Positions 63,224 to 64,000 of a stretch of DNA of 64,000 nt are shown one piece after another. Below the pieces are notes generated by a model. It searched no databases. It was not told where the DNA came from and saw only the letters and a list, made by a program, of their open reading frames with translations. Source of the DNA: Eutypella sp. D-1 (lineage: Eukaryota; Ascomycota; Sordariomycetes; Xylariales; Diatrypaceae); assembly GCA_023313575.1 (NCBI GenBank), contig JAJTTP010000001.1, positions 1,240,001-1,304,000 on the forward strand. Direction: 5' to 3'. The first letter of the stretch is position 1, and each line of letters opens with the position of its first letter. Made by a program: the position numbers and the translations under genes.

Positions 63224-63675
63224 CCATATATCTCCCATCATAGTCCTTGCTGCCCCCGCGTAGACATCGCTTACATCTATTCATCTGATGCATTTGAAAG
63301 GTTCTTGCATTTGAGGCGTTTTGCAGCTCTTTACTAACTAAGCCCCCCGCCAGAGGATCGGACATCACAGGTAGTCACAGGCATATTCTAAGTATCGTGG
63401 GAAGCACAGATCTCAGTCTTAGTAAGACTGTTTCGCATAACCATCCTGATATGGGCCGATCCTATATTCTGTCTAGATCTCTCAGCCGGACTTTGCAGTG
63501 AGAAAGTCTATGGCGTGGCCTTCTCGCCGCAATTTTCATGCCGCTCCAATGAAGCTGAACGCATAATGTTGTGCACTTGCATGACGTAGCATGCTTAAGT
63601 TTCAGCACGTCTCTTAATTAAGCCTCGTAGCAATTTGAAAAAGGGTGCAAAGTTGCGAGCTCTCCGGACTTCTCC

Positions 63676-64000
63676 TTAACTGCCCTGGACTCTCCCAAAG
63701 TCCACCACGTTACACATGTGACAGCCCACCGAAGTATACATATTTCCGCGGCCCAGGTCTGACTCATCGGCATCATAGTATTCAGTGCTGGTACCGGCGT
63801 TGATTGACTGTGGGGGGAAGGAGGAGGTGGCTTGTTCGTAAGCCACATCGGTAAGACCGGTCCCCTCTGCTTCTGCTTTTGTACGCAACTGAGGAGGTGC
63901 ACGCCTTGTGCTTAGCACGCCGACTGGCGAATCTGCGGGAAGACAGAGCCACGTCGTCAAATACGTGATGTAGGGCGATGTGCAGACCAGGCTACCCTGA
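63676..64000 (-). CDS. Possible C-terminal end of a gene leaving the window
   Basis: A minus-strand frame stays open from the window edge to a stop at 63676, about 108 codons. It begins with a hydrophobic stretch (SLVCTSPYITYLTTWLCLPA) and ends polar and acidic (STEYYDADESDLGRGNMYTS). This would suit the last exon of a membrane protein, but no family is recognised and a chance frame is possible. Confidence 0.3.
   Translation of the reverse strand, partial: QGSLVCTSPYITYLTTWLCLPADSPVGVLSTRRAPPQLRTKAEAEGTGLTDVAYEQATSSFPPQSINAGTSTEYYDADESDLGRGNMYTSVGCHMCNVVDFGRVQGS

Overview
The window looks like nuclear DNA of a filamentous ascomycete (Pezizomycotina, probably a Sordariomycete). The genes carry short 47-198 nt GT-AG introns, several with CTAAC-type branch sites. 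They include fungus-typical products: a two-subunit type I fatty acid synthase, a Zn2Cys6 regulator, a fungal amidoligase and an M43B secreted metalloprotease. I saw no intact transposon, no rRNA or tRNA gene and no CRISPR array. Exon boundaries were read by eye from splice signals and protein continuity.

Left part (1-24 kb): 1.7 kb without a recognisable gene; a four-exon D-galactonate dehydratase-like gene (-); a secreted M43 metalloprotease (-) that seems broken by one extra base at an exon edge; an AIG1-like membrane protein (-); an amidoligase (-); a secreted EGF plus GH43-like protein (+); an MFS transporter (-); ferrochelatase HEM15 (-); and, divergent from it, the Ku70 DNA-repair subunit (+).

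Centre (24-50 kb): a large Zn2Cys6 protein with its zinc cluster in mid-protein (+), convergent with guanine deaminase (-). Then comes the complete cytosolic fatty acid synthase: the beta subunit FAS1 (-) and alpha subunit FAS2 (+), arranged head to head and 4.65 kb apart. Together they encode all activities of the alpha6-beta6 complex (AT, ER, DH, MPT on beta; ACP, KR, KS, PPT on alpha). The layout fits co-regulated housekeeping lipid synthesis.

Right part (50-64 kb): an RCC1-type Ran exchange factor (+), then an unusual gene-poor 8 kb. It holds a bZIP gene, a diverged and frame-disrupted copy of its acidic module 2.9 kb downstream, a 135-nt tandem duplication, a 61-bp-arm inverted repeat, a second hairpin and a short minisatellite. 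A nine-exon cytochrome P450 (-) and a possible gene fragment at the edge close the window.

The observations most worth following are the bZIP locus with its broken copy and hairpins, the excess of the 10-bp palindrome TACCTAGGTA in non-coding DNA, the one-base lesion in the metalloprotease, and the regulator with an internal zinc cluster.
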